Notes under the pieces: generated by a model | Database searches by the model: none | What the model was told of the DNA's origin: nothing | What the model saw: the letters and a program-made list of their open reading frames with translations, nothing else | Part shown: piece after piece, positions 24,480 through 36,969 of the stretch | How positions within the stretch are numbered: the stretch's first letter is position 1 | How the letters are laid out: each line of letters begins with the position of its first letter | Position numbers and translations under genes: made by a program | Assembly: GCF_019649055.1 (NCBI RefSeq) | Contig: NW_026570289.1 | Span: forward strand, 1-64,000 | Source of the DNA: Paramacrobiotus metropolitanus | Taxonomy: Eukaryota > Tardigrada > Eutardigrada > Parachela > Macrobiotidae | Direction of reading: 5' to 3' | Length of the DNA: 64,000 bases

Positions 24480-27400
24480 ATGCCAGCGACAGCTTCACCG
24501 GACTGTATGGCTATTTGTGTTCCAGCGGAACAAAATGAAACTTTCACCGTGAACGAAGATGTAGTCAGTGTGGATGAAGACGGAACGGACATTGTGTCCG
24601 AGACGGAATGTCTACTGACGTCCACGCTAAAAAATGGCCGCATATCACTGCTGTCGTCCGCTAGAACAACCCTGCCACATGAAATCGAAGCCGTTTCCGA
24701 GTACACCCATGCCGTGGTTACCACATCGAGAACGGTTGGGCTGCTCCCACCAATTCCCGAGAGCGATGGATGGGAAAGTTTTGAGCCACCGAAAGACTCG
24801 GAGGAGGAAGAACAGGAGTCTGCTGGCGAGCGGGAGAAAATGTTTCTGGTAAATCATGAGCATCATGATGATGAAGATGACGACTTTCCTGTTCCCTCCT
24901 TCACAAGAATCGTCCATGAGCACGACGAAGCACACTTTGAAGGCCAGCACGACAATGATACTGCCCAGTTGTTTCATGATCTCTTGCATCTTAATCATGT
25001 TGGAGACCATGTGGCATTTTCTGGAGCCGATAGTCATCAGTATCTTTTTCAGCATTTTGACACCGACGCCCTGGAGTTCGAAGAGGCTGCGGCGGTTAGA
25101 CCGAAATTTATTGGACAGTATCTGCTTGGAGATTGTTTAGGTAGGTATGGTTATATTCGTGATAGCATGTTAATTAAAAATTTAAAACAGCGTGAAACTT
25201 GAATACTGTACTCGTACGGTAGCTATAACTTACAAGTAAAAACCTGTAGGCTTATAGCAGGTGCCACATGTGCTGGTAAAAATTTCTTCCCGGTAAACTT
25301 TTATTTTCTTTGTGTTTTCCTGTTGGTCGCACTCTTTTTCCGATTTTATAAGTAATTTTCTGCATTCTGTATGTTGACCGTATACTTGGAAGTCTGTGTA
25401 ACTTGTAACCATTATTGCTGAAACGGAACGGAGTTGCTCATGCTTAACAGTTTACTGATTATGACAGTAAAAGTCTGAAACTTTATCACGATGATTACAG
25501 TACTACTACTCGTAATTCAACAGTAAGTTTTTTTGGATTTGGTCGTTACGAATTTCGCTGAAGTCTAGTTTTATTATAATACAGTGAGCGGAATTTGCAA
25601 GTCACTGTTACGGTGTTACCGTACTTTACGTTTGGAACTACTGTATAGATAATAATTGTACCTGTTACTTATCATTAATATAAAATGTTGATGCTTACGA
25701 GTGCAGTAGCCGTAATAGCGGTATTTCCACATGATGGATTATCATGTTATGGAGTCGGAAGTACACAGTGTTGCTTGTTTATGTCTGATGATCCCGTTGG
25801 ATGAAACCTGAATTGCCTTCTTATCGCCATATCTGTTAATTTGGCATTATTGTCCTTTTTGCTAACTGCTGTACGTATTAATCGTATTATGCATGCTCAT
25901 AGTATTTCGAAATCGGAAACCAGTAGTCAGTCATCATCATGCGATGATGATTTTCTGGATAGGAGTTTTTGCTTGCCATGTGCCGTGAACAAACCGCATG
26001 AATGATTTTAGTTCCATTTGTAATGGTTGGGTTGCGCCAAGGAATTGTAAAGTATAATAAATTATATTGCACGACGCTTATTCTTGCAGAATTAATTTCA
26101 TGGAATTAACCTTTTGATCTAGGATTGCCGTTAGTGGATTTTTTTAAAAGTAGCTCGATTTAAAAGAAAACGTTTTTGCGTCTTGCTTTCACAGTTTCAC
26201 GACTTGTGGTTTTTCTTTAATTAGGAGTTCCATTATTATGTAGTTTTATTATTATGTAGATATTGGTACTGAACTTTCAGTCACGCTGAGGTAAATACTA
26301 AAACTGTAAAACCTTAAACAAATTTTTGCAACTAGGTTTATTCTATCTTTTTTTATGTGAACGTAAACGGTGGTTATTTAACACATTTTGTTTGCATTTT
26401 TAGGTGAAGGAAGTTATGCCAAAGTGAAAGAAGCCTTAAATACAATTACTTTAGAACGGACTGCCGTTAAAATTTTCTCTCCTGTAAAATTAAAAAGGAT
26501 TCCTAACGGTATGCAGAATGTGCTGAAGGAAGTTAATATACTGCGGAAACTGGATCATCCCAACGTGTGCCGGATGAGGGAGTTATTGAAGAAGGAATTA
26601 AAGAAGAAATTGTATTTGATTATGGACTTTGCGGTTTGTGCCATTAGTGATTTGACAAAGACCTTGCCTCAAGAACGTCTTCCGGCCTGGTAATGTGCTC
26701 CTTTATAAATCCTCTGTTTCGACGGGGTGTTAACTGGCGTTGTCATTTTGCAGGAAAGCTCACTATTATTTTGTACAGTTACTCGATGGATTGCAGTATT
26801 GTCATTCGAAAGGTGTGATACATAAGGACCTCAAGCCTAGTAATCTCGTTGTCACTACACAGGATACCCTGAAAATTATCGATTTTGGGGTCGCCGAACA
26901 GCTTTCTCCTTATGCTTCAAATGATTTAATCTTCAGCAGCCAAGGTTAGTGACTTAAAAACCTTCAGTTTTTTTAATTTTGTATCATCATTCTGTTTGCG
27001 ATCCAGCCAATATTTTTAGCGTAAAAACCAATTTTGAGTTGAATTATTGGAGAATTGTAAGCATGGTTTTTGAACTGGGAAAACGCGATTAGTGTTATAA
27101 GCTTTGTAACGACTGATCGTTACAGTATGACGGTTTGTATTTTATGTTATTAATTAGCAACATTTTTAGTTCTGCATTACAGTTACGAGTGGATTTCTGT
27201 TATGAATTTTGATATTTATAGCATTGTTGCTGCATATTCAGATGTTTAATTTTCGTGTGGATGTCCTAACAGATTATTGGATACAGTTCAGTATTTGACC
27301 TTCTTTGTACACGAATATCGTAAAGCTATGCTTGCTGTTAACTGGTCGAACCGGCTGAAATTCTCACTAAACTTGTTGGGTGTTGGGGACAGGTTATATG

Positions 27401-30400
27401 GTTTGAGCATCCGATATTTTATATTCTGCATGTATTCATTATTATTTATGCTCTCTGAAATGGTCTACCTTGTCCCTATAGGTGGTTTATCACTTATTCC
27501 GACTCTCAAAGCATTCGAGCACCCGTGACTACAACTGGTTTACCAGCTGTGGGCTATACTTGTTGTTGAAAAAGCACCGTATGGCGCTGTCGACCTTTGT
27601 GGTTGGCTGTATATGTTTGCGGCCAACACCGCGGTATTCATACGTTTAAGATGCAAAACGTTTGACGATGTAAAATTTCACCACAAAGTTCACAATAAGG
27701 TCTCGTGATTTGAAGGATACTGTACCATCCTGCCAAGTAGGACTTGTTTGCTGCCGATCTAGTGCCGGTACCCTTTCGTAATTAATCGAAAATTATAATT
27801 TTGTAGTGTGTATACGAATAAATCTGCGTAACTGCTTTTGACTGCAGTTTTATGCGACAAAAAGTTTTGTGAAACCTCGAGGAAAAGTACTTGTGCAGGA
27901 AAAGCTGTTTAATAATTATATGAAACTAATATTGTAGCTATGATGATATTTTGATATTTCGGTTACTTATTATGATATGTTGTTCTGTTGAGGTATTCAC
28001 TGTTCAACATGGCAAATATGTGTGTTATCCCGAACGGAATAAGGCGTATATAACTTGGAATCATATGCGATTTGGTATTTAGTATTCACACATTTTAATT
28101 TTTAAAAAATACGGTTACTAATTGACACGACTGCTACTTGTTAGTATTCTCTAACAAGTACTAGTACTTTACGACATGAGTGCTAAATCCGAACCGCCTA
28201 TGTAGAAGTAATCGAATTGAATTTTTTACGAGATGGTATCATTGATTCGCTGAAAGGAATGAAAAACTATCTCCATCTGGTCCGTTTTAGCCGCAGTCAA
28301 AAGCGCCCTTGTGGCGGAAAAAATAGTCTTTGAGGAAGGGATCACGTGGAGCCGTTTTCCACAGGCTCAAAAGCAGCCGGTACACAGGAAACGGATATCA
28401 CGTGAATGGCAGCAATAAAAGCGAGAGAAATTGGTCGTGAATAGCCATCCCATTTGCGACAGCTGCGTTGGCCAGTCCGGATGTACAAAATTTATACCGT
28501 ATGTATGTCAACGCCGGGTTGTGCTGTGTGCGGCTGACAGTCGAACAGCTCAGTGCACACTTGATCGATCAGATTCATTCTAACTACAGTATTAGGCTAA
28601 GCCTTTTTTTAGACCCAGAGAAAAACGGGGTTATTGGCATTCCGGTGAATGTATAAATATTTGCTCCGAGCAAATGTTGAAGGACAAGGCTTGGGTCGAG
28701 AGAAATAACTGCTGATGTTGCGCCTGTTTAGCAGACATAATCGACAAGTAAATATATCGGAAGATTCACTCTCTTTCCTAAAGGCGGCGGCGCAGCAAGA
28801 GAAGACGAACCATACTGCTAAAAGCTTGATCTCACATTTACGCCGTCAGCATCTTTGGTTACTCAATGCATATAATTTTTTTTTTAAGCAAGAAAGATTA
28901 TACTTCCTCGTCATATCTATCTGTGCATGAGATTTACAGCTGCATCCCGTGCATAAACCAGAAGAGCGCGGGGCAGTATTTCTTCTGGGAAAATCAAAAA
29001 AAGATTTCGACACTTATAGTTAGCCCTATATTATCATAGGATGGCTCCCTCAAATTATATTGACAAACAAATTATTGTATGGGTAGGAAGCGGACGATGC
29101 AGCTTGCGTACGAATGATGAATAACTGTTAAAATAAAAATTTTGTGAAGTCTAACTGCAGTAATTACACCAGTTGTGCAAATCACACTCACAATTGTCAG
29201 GTAGCAAACTTGCGGTTCGCTTACTTTAAAATTATTATTTTATTGCACTATGAATTTACGATTATGCGATGAAAGAGAAATATTGCGGGACACCGGTACC
29301 GACAGAGATGTCGCGAGCAGCAACATTCTGTTGCACAGTTACAACTCATAACGTTAAGTATTTTGCGTTCAATAAATTATAAATCGCATCTCAACTTGTT
29401 TCATGCCGGGGCTAATATGAGGGCGCTGGAACTTTAGCAAATGACTCTGAAGTGAGTACTGGGTAGAGGTGTTATAAGCATTTCACGATTTATTTTGGCA
29501 AGTAAGCATTGTTCACTGTATTTTGTGTGTGAAATTGAGGAATTACTTGAAGTATCAAGGAAGTATACAATGGTAGTTATGGTACTGATTCTGCTGCAAC
29601 AATGACTAACCATATATTATGTGGATCACTACACGTATATGTATTGTATTGCCAGCTTACTTAATTAAACATTTTACGTATAACTGCGTCAGGTTTTATT
29701 ACTTAATTTTGTCGCATTATGAATGTAGGTACTGAATACTGGTTTCATTACACTGCTTTTAGGCCGTCATTGGACGCCGTGCGCCACCATCCCTGGGTTC
29801 GGCGGCACTGGCCGATGCCACCGGCGGGAATTCCCATACAGGAAACTATTGATAAGGCCGCCGTTCGGTCGGTGGACAGCTTCCTGCCCTACATCAAGTC
29901 TTATTATCACTCCAGCGCCCGCACCAGTCGAGCTGGCAGTATTTGTTGTACTACGGGTGGACGCATACAGCATCACCATCATCACTGTAAGTTATTATAC
30001 GTACGTCTTGGACAATTGTTTTTGTTGCTGAACCTTCAAGTTTTTTTAACAACCTCACTTGAGGTGTAGAACAGTGGGGTTAGCCATGTAATATTTTCAG
30101 GATTTCAGCTATTATGATTAGCACAGTACCAGCAAGGTGGTACCAGTATTGTATATGGTGATATAGCGATTTCACTTTTGAGCAACGCGATGGGGCAGCT
30201 GAAAGCTGAAGTCGAAATGAATAATGAGGGCATGCTACGGTAATTTTATTGATGGTATGGCCTTTTGGGAACTGTTTTCGTGTTGGACTGTTTTTTAAAT
30301 TAATCAGCTGTTGGCGAGTAGGTTGGTAATTCGTAAGTTGCGATTCGGGTTATTTATTCAGGATCAGGCTAAATTAATGTGTTTTTAATGGATGATCTCG

Positions 30401-31362
30401 AGGGTACGGATGTGTTTACGTAGCCGCCAGGGTCGACTAGGGTCTAAGGTTTACCAGGCCGATTTTTAATGTCATCAATCTTAACGTGGTAAAATATTGC
30501 TTTTGCGGTAGAGAAGCGACCGAATGAAACCCTCGCTGGAAAAAGAGAACTTTTTGCTTGCGTTATTTATTTTCTTTTGGAATGTGAGTACGGCAAGCTT
30601 TATTGCCAGAAAGCAGTAAACTTTGTGTAGCTACGAAGGTTGTTAAACATTTCGATAATTTTCCTGTTTTCGGTGTGCTGTGGTGTTGGTGGTGTTCGCA
30701 TAGTGAATTTCAGTGGTACTGTCGATGTGTGATTATAGTACTTGACAGTACTGCAACAGTAATTTAGGTTTGTGTGTGGTCAGCGGCATTTAAAAACAGT
30801 GTCATAAATTACAAAGTCTCAGTGTAAGTGTTGCTTACAAGCCTGTAAGAGAAATTTGCAGATCTTGGTGTATCGGCGCGCTACAATCTAGGTCAACAGA
30901 CAGGCATAATTCTTCCCTGAGAGCGCATGGTTTACAGTAATTCTCTGCTGCTGATTAGCCTTGATTTTCCAGCAGCGACCCGATTTACGTCAAGCCGTTT
31001 GTTATCCAGGGTCACATTCACATACGCCTACACGATCGATTTGTTGATAATCCCATTTTCTGTCGGTGTTTTTCACAGATCCCCGCTGTCATTCGCATCA
31101 TCTGGTACCGCACAACAGCACCTGGAAATCTTGTCGACCCAACCATGATCGACGTCGAACGTCCATTGAGCCGCGACTTTTAGCGCACAATAACAGTATC
31201 CGGAGTATTCATAAACATAGAGATGCTACTAATCGTCGTGCCACTATCGATGAAACCGCTACTGGAGAGCATTCAGTAGGCGCGGCCACATTGGACCGGT
31301 CTGAGAGTGCTGAGCAAGGTTGTTTTGCTGTCAAAAAGTGGAAGCTGTGTAGAGTTACATGA
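24480..31362 (+). CDS. STK11: LKB1/STK11-type serine/threonine kinase, C-lobe exons not found
   Basis: Master kinase upstream of AMPK-family kinases. Exons: 24480-25140, 26404-26689, 26754-26944, 29763-29986, 31079-31362. The long acidic, His-rich N-terminus leads to [12 protein letters not shown] and the glycine loop [16 protein letters not shown] carries the ATP lysine. The LKB1 hallmark RIPNG follows, then [13 protein letters not shown], catalytic HKDLKPSNL, and IDFGVAEQL with DFG. A later exon gives [16 protein letters not shown], matching the end of the LKB1 kinase domain. The last exon ends KKWKLCRVT, a CaaX-like prenylation motif as in other LKB1 proteins. The exon ending SSQG (phase 1) and the next one found (phase 2) cannot be joined. 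About 80 codons, subdomains VIII-X including the expected PAFQPPE and DIWS blocks, were not found in 26945-29762. Confidence 0.85.
26945..29762 (+). other. LKB1 intronic region where C-lobe exons are missing
   Basis: 2.8 kb, AT-rich, with GC-richer islands at about 27480-27720, 28260-28480 and 28740-28860. None reads as kinase in any frame on either strand. The last island encodes a BED-finger-like stretch. The islands may be transposon debris. Confidence 0.5.
28718..28866 (+). pseudogene. Possible BED-type zinc-finger / transposase remnant
   Basis: One frame gives [20 protein letters not shown]. It resembles the second half of a BED finger (Asn/Thr-rich, then a leucine and H-x4-H-like pattern), common in hAT transposases. 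The CxxC half is not seen, and no transposase follows. Confidence 0.2.
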
Positions 31363-31881
31363 ATTATGTATTAGATAGACAGTTTGAGAGTTCGCTTGCA
31401 GCTATTATGGGTATGGTTTTTTGGACACTTGGTCTTTGTTTGTTGACATGTTGATTTGTACAGCATTATTCCCGGTACGTTTTTTTGTTTCTTTGTTCAG
31501 CCTGTGTTTATGCTATAGTGCGCCTTTTTTCTCGTTTAAATCCCCGTCGGCTTTCAAAGTTTCAGTCTTCTGTTTGATACGGTCCCGTTCTGTTTTGTGT
31601 TGGGAATTCGCTTCTTGTGGCGAGCTTTTTGTTGATTCGACGAAACGAGTTCCTGATTAATTGATTAAAACCACATGTGACTTGAACTGGCCAAGACAAT
31701 CAAAACGTTCTCTAATAATATAAATTAATTCTAAAACCAATCAACAAAATTTTGCCAAATCATGATCACAAGAGGTGGCAACGTATCCAAAAATCTAATA
31801 AATTCAAACAGAGATAACATTCAAAAAGAAAAATGAGAAAAACAGTGCTACAGCAAAACTTGGAAATCAGCACCACAAAAA
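31363..31881. other. Intergenic region between convergent LKB1-like and COG3 genes
   Basis: 519 bp. The plus-strand frame at 31421-31660 is Phe/Cys/Ser-rich and looks like T-rich 3' UTR rather than a gene. Confidence 0.45.
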
Positions 31882-34800
31882 TTAAACATGTTGAACGGAA
31901 GAGACCGTCGATTCTGCACGTGAATTCTGTCTGGAAAACGCCGATTTCGGTGGTGGAATATTCAACATCACGTTCCACTGTTCAAGAGTCGGCCAACCAA
32001 TCATCGCCAGATCATCTTCGTTATATGCTTCCATCAACAGCTTGTGCATTCTTTCCAGATTTCTCCATATATTTGTTCTCACCGGTTTATATAAAACATA
32101 TTGTGTATCCACGCTGATCAAGTACAACAAAAACTGATCCAGCATAGCGGGCAACTCCACCTTCACATTCCTGTAGACCAACGCCACGATTTCTTTAACT
32201 TCCGTTGCAGTCGAAAACGACTGATTCCGCAGTTTTACCGAGCTACTGGGCTTCTCCATACTCAGTACCACATCGGCTTTATCCAGAAATTCGGGCAGCG
32301 GTCCCAAGACTTTCTGCGTGACGTAATCAACTAGACGCAAACAGATGTTTCGCAGCTGCACATCCACTTCTTTCCGACAGTCTATCACGCTAGTACGAAT
32401 ATCCGGGGCACTGCTCAGGAAAAAATCCAACAATGCATTACGACTGCTTAGCGAAAAAATGGAAGATTTACGCTGGACAATGCCTTTAGCAGCGCCCATA
32501 ACTCGACTGAAGTCTAGCGAATCCTCTTCCGTGCTCAAATCCATTTGAAATAAAGTCAGGTGTTCCCGCAACACAAGGATATGAGAAATCAAAAACAAAT
32601 CACAATGTAGACGGCCCTTCGCTTTAAAAAGTTCCTCCGCGGCTTTGTGCAAGGATTCCAGAGTACGAAAAATCACCTCTTGAGCCACTATCTGCAAATG
32701 CGAATGTAAGGATTAGGGCATACTGGGAATTTGGAGGCTCTGAAAATTTTAAAGAGTGCTCACGATCTAACAACGCACAATAAAACACTAAGGCACCGCA
32801 CACGACCGGCACGGCTTATATTATACGATTTGGAAGTCTGCCATTTAGTCAAAGTTTTAAAGCCCAAAATAGTAACGCATTAACAGGAATCGTTCAGCAA
32901 AAATGAGCAAAACGTACCGCAATAGCTCTTCAGAGGTGCCACTAATGAAAAACAGAACCGCATAACGCTCTTAATATACATCCAGTCAACACTGCCAGAA
33001 AGCCCATCTTACCTTGAAAGATTGTGCATCCAAACTTTGGTATAGTTTGGTCAGGAAGCCAACTGCTCTCCTTAAAGTCGGGTACCAGAACCCTTGTGAT
33101 TCAACAGAAAACAAATATCGCTCTTCGACAACCCGCGAACTCATCGATGACACAGACATACGACTGGAGATTCTATGCCGCGACTCCTCTTTGGATGTTT
33201 CCAACAGCTGATGCAAAATTTCCAGTTTTTCCGGGTAAGCAAAATCGCCCTTATTCGGTTTGAATCCGACAATTTCGGCCAAGACAAAGTTGGATACCCT
33301 AAACATGAGCCGCTCTCTGCAATCGGCCAGCAGTACCCGAACAAACTCCACAAACGGTGCCATTTCTTGACTAGCGTTGGCGCTGTGCTCACGAAGCACT
33401 TCCTGATTGAGAAAGCAGCACACATCCGATATCTTCTCCACCAGATCCATATGTATAATCTCTGGACGGATTCCATCATAAAATATCTGACATATCTGCG
33501 CTAGATATTCTGTCAGCATGGGGGCCGGTTGTGTAAAATACTGATAATACAACCGAAACTCTTCTCGGCATACTCGAGCCAGGAAGCTGCAAGCAGCCCG
33601 CAAGAGTTCGGTAATATTCTGTTTGGAATTGCGACGAAAATCCACTACCGATGTCTGCACAAAGGGATCGAGAAGTTTCGTTCGCGATGCAAAATATAAT
33701 CTGTGACAATCCTGCACCAGATCATTATAAATAGCTGGAAACTGTACGCCACGATCATCGATATTTTTCAAAAGAAGACGTATACTCCCGGAATGCTGCT
33801 GGAAAACAGAGTAGAGCACCGAGAAGGTGTTATGGACACTTTCACCGGCGGCGACGGCCTGCATCACTTCAGCGACGGCACGTTGGAAACTGCGGTCCAC
33901 TTCATTGCGAATTAACGCCGCAGCTTTGGACAATAACTGCGAATATCTGGAAAAAAATCTTTTAAATTAGCACATTTATAATCCAATACAATAAAAGTAA
34001 TAAAAAATAATAAAAAAAATAATATGAATAATAACAAAGTACTACGTATTTTACTTTGATAATAACTGGTAAGTGTTGTATTTTGGTAAGTGCGAACTGC
34101 GAATATCTGGAAAAAAATTTTTTAAATTAGCACATTTATAATCCAATACAATAAAAGTAATAAAAAATAATAAAAAAAATAATATGAATAATAACAAAGT
34201 ACTACGTATTTTACTTTGATAATAACTGGTAAGTGTTGTATTTTGGTAAGTACTTCTGGTGCCAGTTAATCGCAGATCAACACTAAATTGCTCTTGTAAA
34301 ACACAGTATAAACTGCAAATACCTAGTTCTATACAACGGTGCTTCTTTAAAATCAGGATTCGCGGTAACATAATCCATGTTATGCTGCAACTTATCCAGC
34401 CACTCTAAAAAGGCTTCGTTTCCCACGTTAACAGCCGGGGCGTTCAGCTGCACAGCCAGTCGGTCATAATCCAGCAGCGGTTCCATTCTGGCATGCAATG
34501 CATCGGCTTTGGACACGAGCTGGTTCTGTGCCGACACCAAATCCTCACAATCGCCGTACAGCGCATCCGTTTTGTCCTGGACGGTTTTCAACGTGCCCAT
34601 CAAAGATTCCAATTCTTTCTGTGCATCACCCAGATGGGATTGAATCGTCTTCCCATTTTGCAGGAGATGATCGAGGCGAGCACGCTCAGTTCGCAACTGC
34701 GGAGAAAGCTGGTCGAGAATGACGGATGCTGATTTTTCATCGGGCACGTTGCTCCTAGATTGTGGAGTGTCTTGTTCCCCATCGGATGAGTTACTGGGAG

Positions 34801-34915
34801 CAAACGCTTTCTCCACAAGAAAAGCAAGATCTTGATAAAGCTCTTGTTGGCGCTCCGTAAGATCAGCGACGCCGGGCTCGTATTCCCACAATAATAATCG
34901 CGAATCATTGCTCAT
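31882..34915 (-). CDS. COG3: Conserved oligomeric Golgi complex subunit 3
   Basis: Subunit of the COG tether, which captures vesicles in retrograde intra-Golgi traffic; acts on the cytosolic face of Golgi membranes. Exons (high to low): 34915-~34294, ~33950-~33001, ~32697-31882; junction phases agree. The N-terminal part has SRLLLWEYEPGVADLTERQQ, coiled-coil heptads around 34450-34720 and NEAFLEWLDKLQHNMDYV. The middle has YSQLLSKAAALIR, CREEFRLYYQYFTQP, GDFAYPEKLEILHQLL and FWYPTLRRAVGFLTKLYQSL. The C-terminus has DLFLISHILVLREHLTLFQ, YVLYKPVRTNIW and MIGWPTLEQWNVML. All match COG3 along its length. The start at 34915 aligns best with the human N-terminus; the frame continues open upstream. 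The acceptor of exon 2 sits in a recent 160-bp tandem duplication. Confidence 0.92.
33934..34251. repeat. 160-bp tandem duplication inside a COG3 intron
   Basis: Two copies with period 160, differing by about two bases. Each carries the minus-strand acceptor (TTCCAG then ATATTCGCAG) and the first ~10 bases of COG3 exon 2, so the 3' splice site is duplicated. Coding phase is kept whichever acceptor is used only if the intact downstream copy is chosen. Confidence 0.9.
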
Positions 34916-35414
34916 TTCAGAAAATTCGTTGAGTCCAGTAAATAAATCCGAATATTCTGACACGGCAGTGCCAGCGCTTATAAAACCGCAAAACAAAGAA
35001 TTTATACAAAATGAGAGCCACGGTTTACATGTTGGCAGTGTTGCACTTGTGACAAGTGACTTACTTGTCTTCCTAATAAAAAAACGCAGCAAACAATCGA
35101 ATTAACTACGTATTCAAATCAAGATTCTTCCATTCGCACTGACGATAGAAATAGTAAATAGTTTGATGATACTTTGATCACACCACGATCAAACCATTTT
35201 TGAAATGTCCAGAGCTCCAGATATTAAGCTAGAAGCAAATCAATCCAGCAAAGACGAAGAATACGAAGAAAGTAAAGTGTACAGAATTTACAAAGTAAAA
35301 ATTGTAAAATAATAACCACAAAAAATTATCTTAAACACCTAAAAGTTGAAAAACGCAAAACAAAAAGTGGAATGAAGTTTTGTACGATCAGTGTTTCCAC
35401 GTGGCCTTACCTAC
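34916..35414. other. COG3 upstream region and left flank of the LTR element
   Basis: 499 AT-rich bases. The minus-strand frame open to 35092 is probably 5' UTR or an upstream intron of COG3. No other feature was seen. Confidence 0.4.
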
Positions 35415-35577
35415 TGCTAGGCGATCGGTGCCACCGCCCAGGATGGTGTGGTTACGTTTGGGCTTTGGGGCAGCACCGATTCTGCCGTGTTAGATTGTGT
35501 TGCCTTAGGCAGTTGGTTTTTTGCACGCTTCCAAATCTGGAATAAATTCCAGATTTGTCCACAGTGTCGCCTTTGTG
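35415..35577 (+). repeat. Left LTR (163 bp, apparently truncated)
   Basis: Identical by eye to the first 163 bp of the right repeat. It ends at TTTGTG, where the sequence departs into AGTCTAATAA and forms a donor-like GTGAGT. It contains a perfect 12-bp-arm hairpin (CAAATCTGGAAT and its complement around AA) at 35532-35557. Confidence 0.85.
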
Positions 35578-35640
35578 AGTCTAATAATTCCTGCTCGTCG
35601 ATTATGTATAACACAGCCGTTTAATACACTGCTTTTACAG

Positions 35641-36942
35641 CAGGCGCCGAGTAGTGCTAGCAGTGCAGGGACTTCTGATCCTTGGCTGCATGAGCGTGGG
35701 TACCGAGGAAATACTGCACAACAGCAGTATCCCAGCCGAGCTGCATCACAGCAGCGTAAACTCGAACCGCAACCCAGCACGTCGCGTGTACAACCAGACG
35801 CGCGTGTCGGACTGTCGAAACAAGTAGGTAGTTTGTCTATCGACGACTCTAATACGTCGATTAAAGAGCCGTCTTCTACGGACAGTAGCCGATCTGTGTT
35901 TGGTGCTCGACACCGTATTGAATATACGTTAGAGCCGTCTGAAAATCACTCTCATTCTGGCAAGAATATAGTGGTTGCCGGGAGAGACTTGTCGATGTAT
36001 GATACTAAAAAGTCCGCTGATTTGCAGAAACGTGGCAGACAGCGTGGAAACCAGTCGAATATCCGTTCTGCTGGCTATCAGCAGCGCAACGAGCCGAGTA
36101 AACCACAGAATGATCAGCCGGCTGAATCTCAGCAACCGTCGCCGCGTGAGAGTAATTCTCGCGATAATCGTGGTGTTCGACGACCACGCCAGCCGACCAT
36201 CGATCCTAATAGGATTCTGCGCGATGTAACTCAGTATACCAGCGATCTTGGTATTTATGTACATAAGCTGGCTACTGTTGCCGATATCGCGAAGACGAAT
36301 GGCCCGGAAATGTTGCATCTGAAGAATATGATTCAGAATGCCGCGGCATTTTTGGGGAAGATAGGAGTAAGAGATCGAATGATGGAGTTCGATTATTCTA
36401 CTGTCGATTTATCGCGTTCGTTGGAAATAATTACGTACGCGTCGAGCCGCCGTAATAATCTTCGTACAGTGCTCGATAAAAAGCACTTGTACACGCCGAT
36501 CACCGCCGTTGACATTGAGATCATTTCTCAATTTAAGATTTACGGAGATTCAGTAACCGAGAAATTCCTTATGCAGTATATACTGCCACAAGCCGACCCT
36601 GCAAAATTCTTTTTCTTCTGTAAAGTCGCTCACTACCTGAATCAGGAATTAAATGAGCGCAATATCGATTGGACGCCGATTCCTTACAATACGGGATTGA
36701 AATTCGCCGCTATGAGTATCGCTGCCGCAATACTTGGTAGTCATAGCGCCCACAAGGCGATCTACCAAAGTAAAGAACGAGCCGAGTACGCCTTGTTAAA
36801 GGATTTAATCGAAATGCTAGGGAAGCCGCTTACTGAGCAGCAGGAAGCACAGGTGCTGAAAGACACCCTGGCTGCTGCCGGTCACGTCGAAATGGATACT
36901 GATCAAGTCGATCGTTTTATGACGATATCAATATCCGTATGA
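35641..36942 (+). CDS. Element ORF 1, gag- or capsid-like, unrecognised
   Basis: The frame is open from 35521 but has no ATG until 35995. An acceptor (CTTTTACAG) at 35640 and a donor-like site at 35576 suggest the true start is reached by splicing from the LTR. The first ~200 residues are Ser/Gln/Arg-rich and disordered (QPSTSRVQPDARVGLSK). The rest is helical and globular: DPNRILRDVTQYTSDLGIY, MLHLKNMIQNAAAFLGKIG, DPAKFFFFCKVAHYLNQEL and AAMSIAAAILGSHSAHK. A disordered basic N-terminus before a helical core suits a nucleic-acid-binding coat or gag protein, but no family is recognised. The frame ends at a T-run (36915-36918), where a single-base shift would keep the protein open. Confidence 0.6.
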   Translation, partial: QAPSSASSAGTSDPWLHERGYRGNTAQQQYPSRAASQQRKLEPQPSTSRVQPDARVGLSKQVGSLSIDDSNTSIKEPSSTDSSRSVFGARHRIEYTLEPSENHSHSGKNIVVAGRDLSMYDTKKSADLQKRGRQRGNQSNIRSAGYQQRNEPSKPQNDQPAESQQPSPRESNSRDNRGVRRPRQPTIDPNRILRDVTQYTSDLGIYVHKLATVADIAKTNGPEMLHLKNMIQNAAAFLGKIGVRDRMMEFDYSTVDLSRSLEIITYASSRRNNLRTVLDKKHLYTPITAVDIEIISQFKIYGDSVTEKFLMQYILPQADPAKFFFFCKVAHYLNQELNERNIDWTPIPYNTGLKFAAMSIAAAILGSHSAHKAIYQSKERAEYALLKDLIEMLGKPLTEQQEAQVLKDTLAAAGHVEMDTDQVDRFMTISISV

Positions 36943-36969
36943 AACGATACGGCGATCGCAAGACGCAGT

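Noticed and set aside
27480-27720. GC-rich patch as a possible missing LKB1 exon or C2H2 zinc finger
   Set aside because: No frame on either strand gives the PAFQPPE or DIWS blocks, and the CELCGE-like string on the minus strand runs into a stop before any histidines.
31421-31660. 79-codon Phe/Cys-rich plus-strand ORF
   Set aside because: T-rich sequence directly after the LKB1-like stop, most simply 3' UTR.
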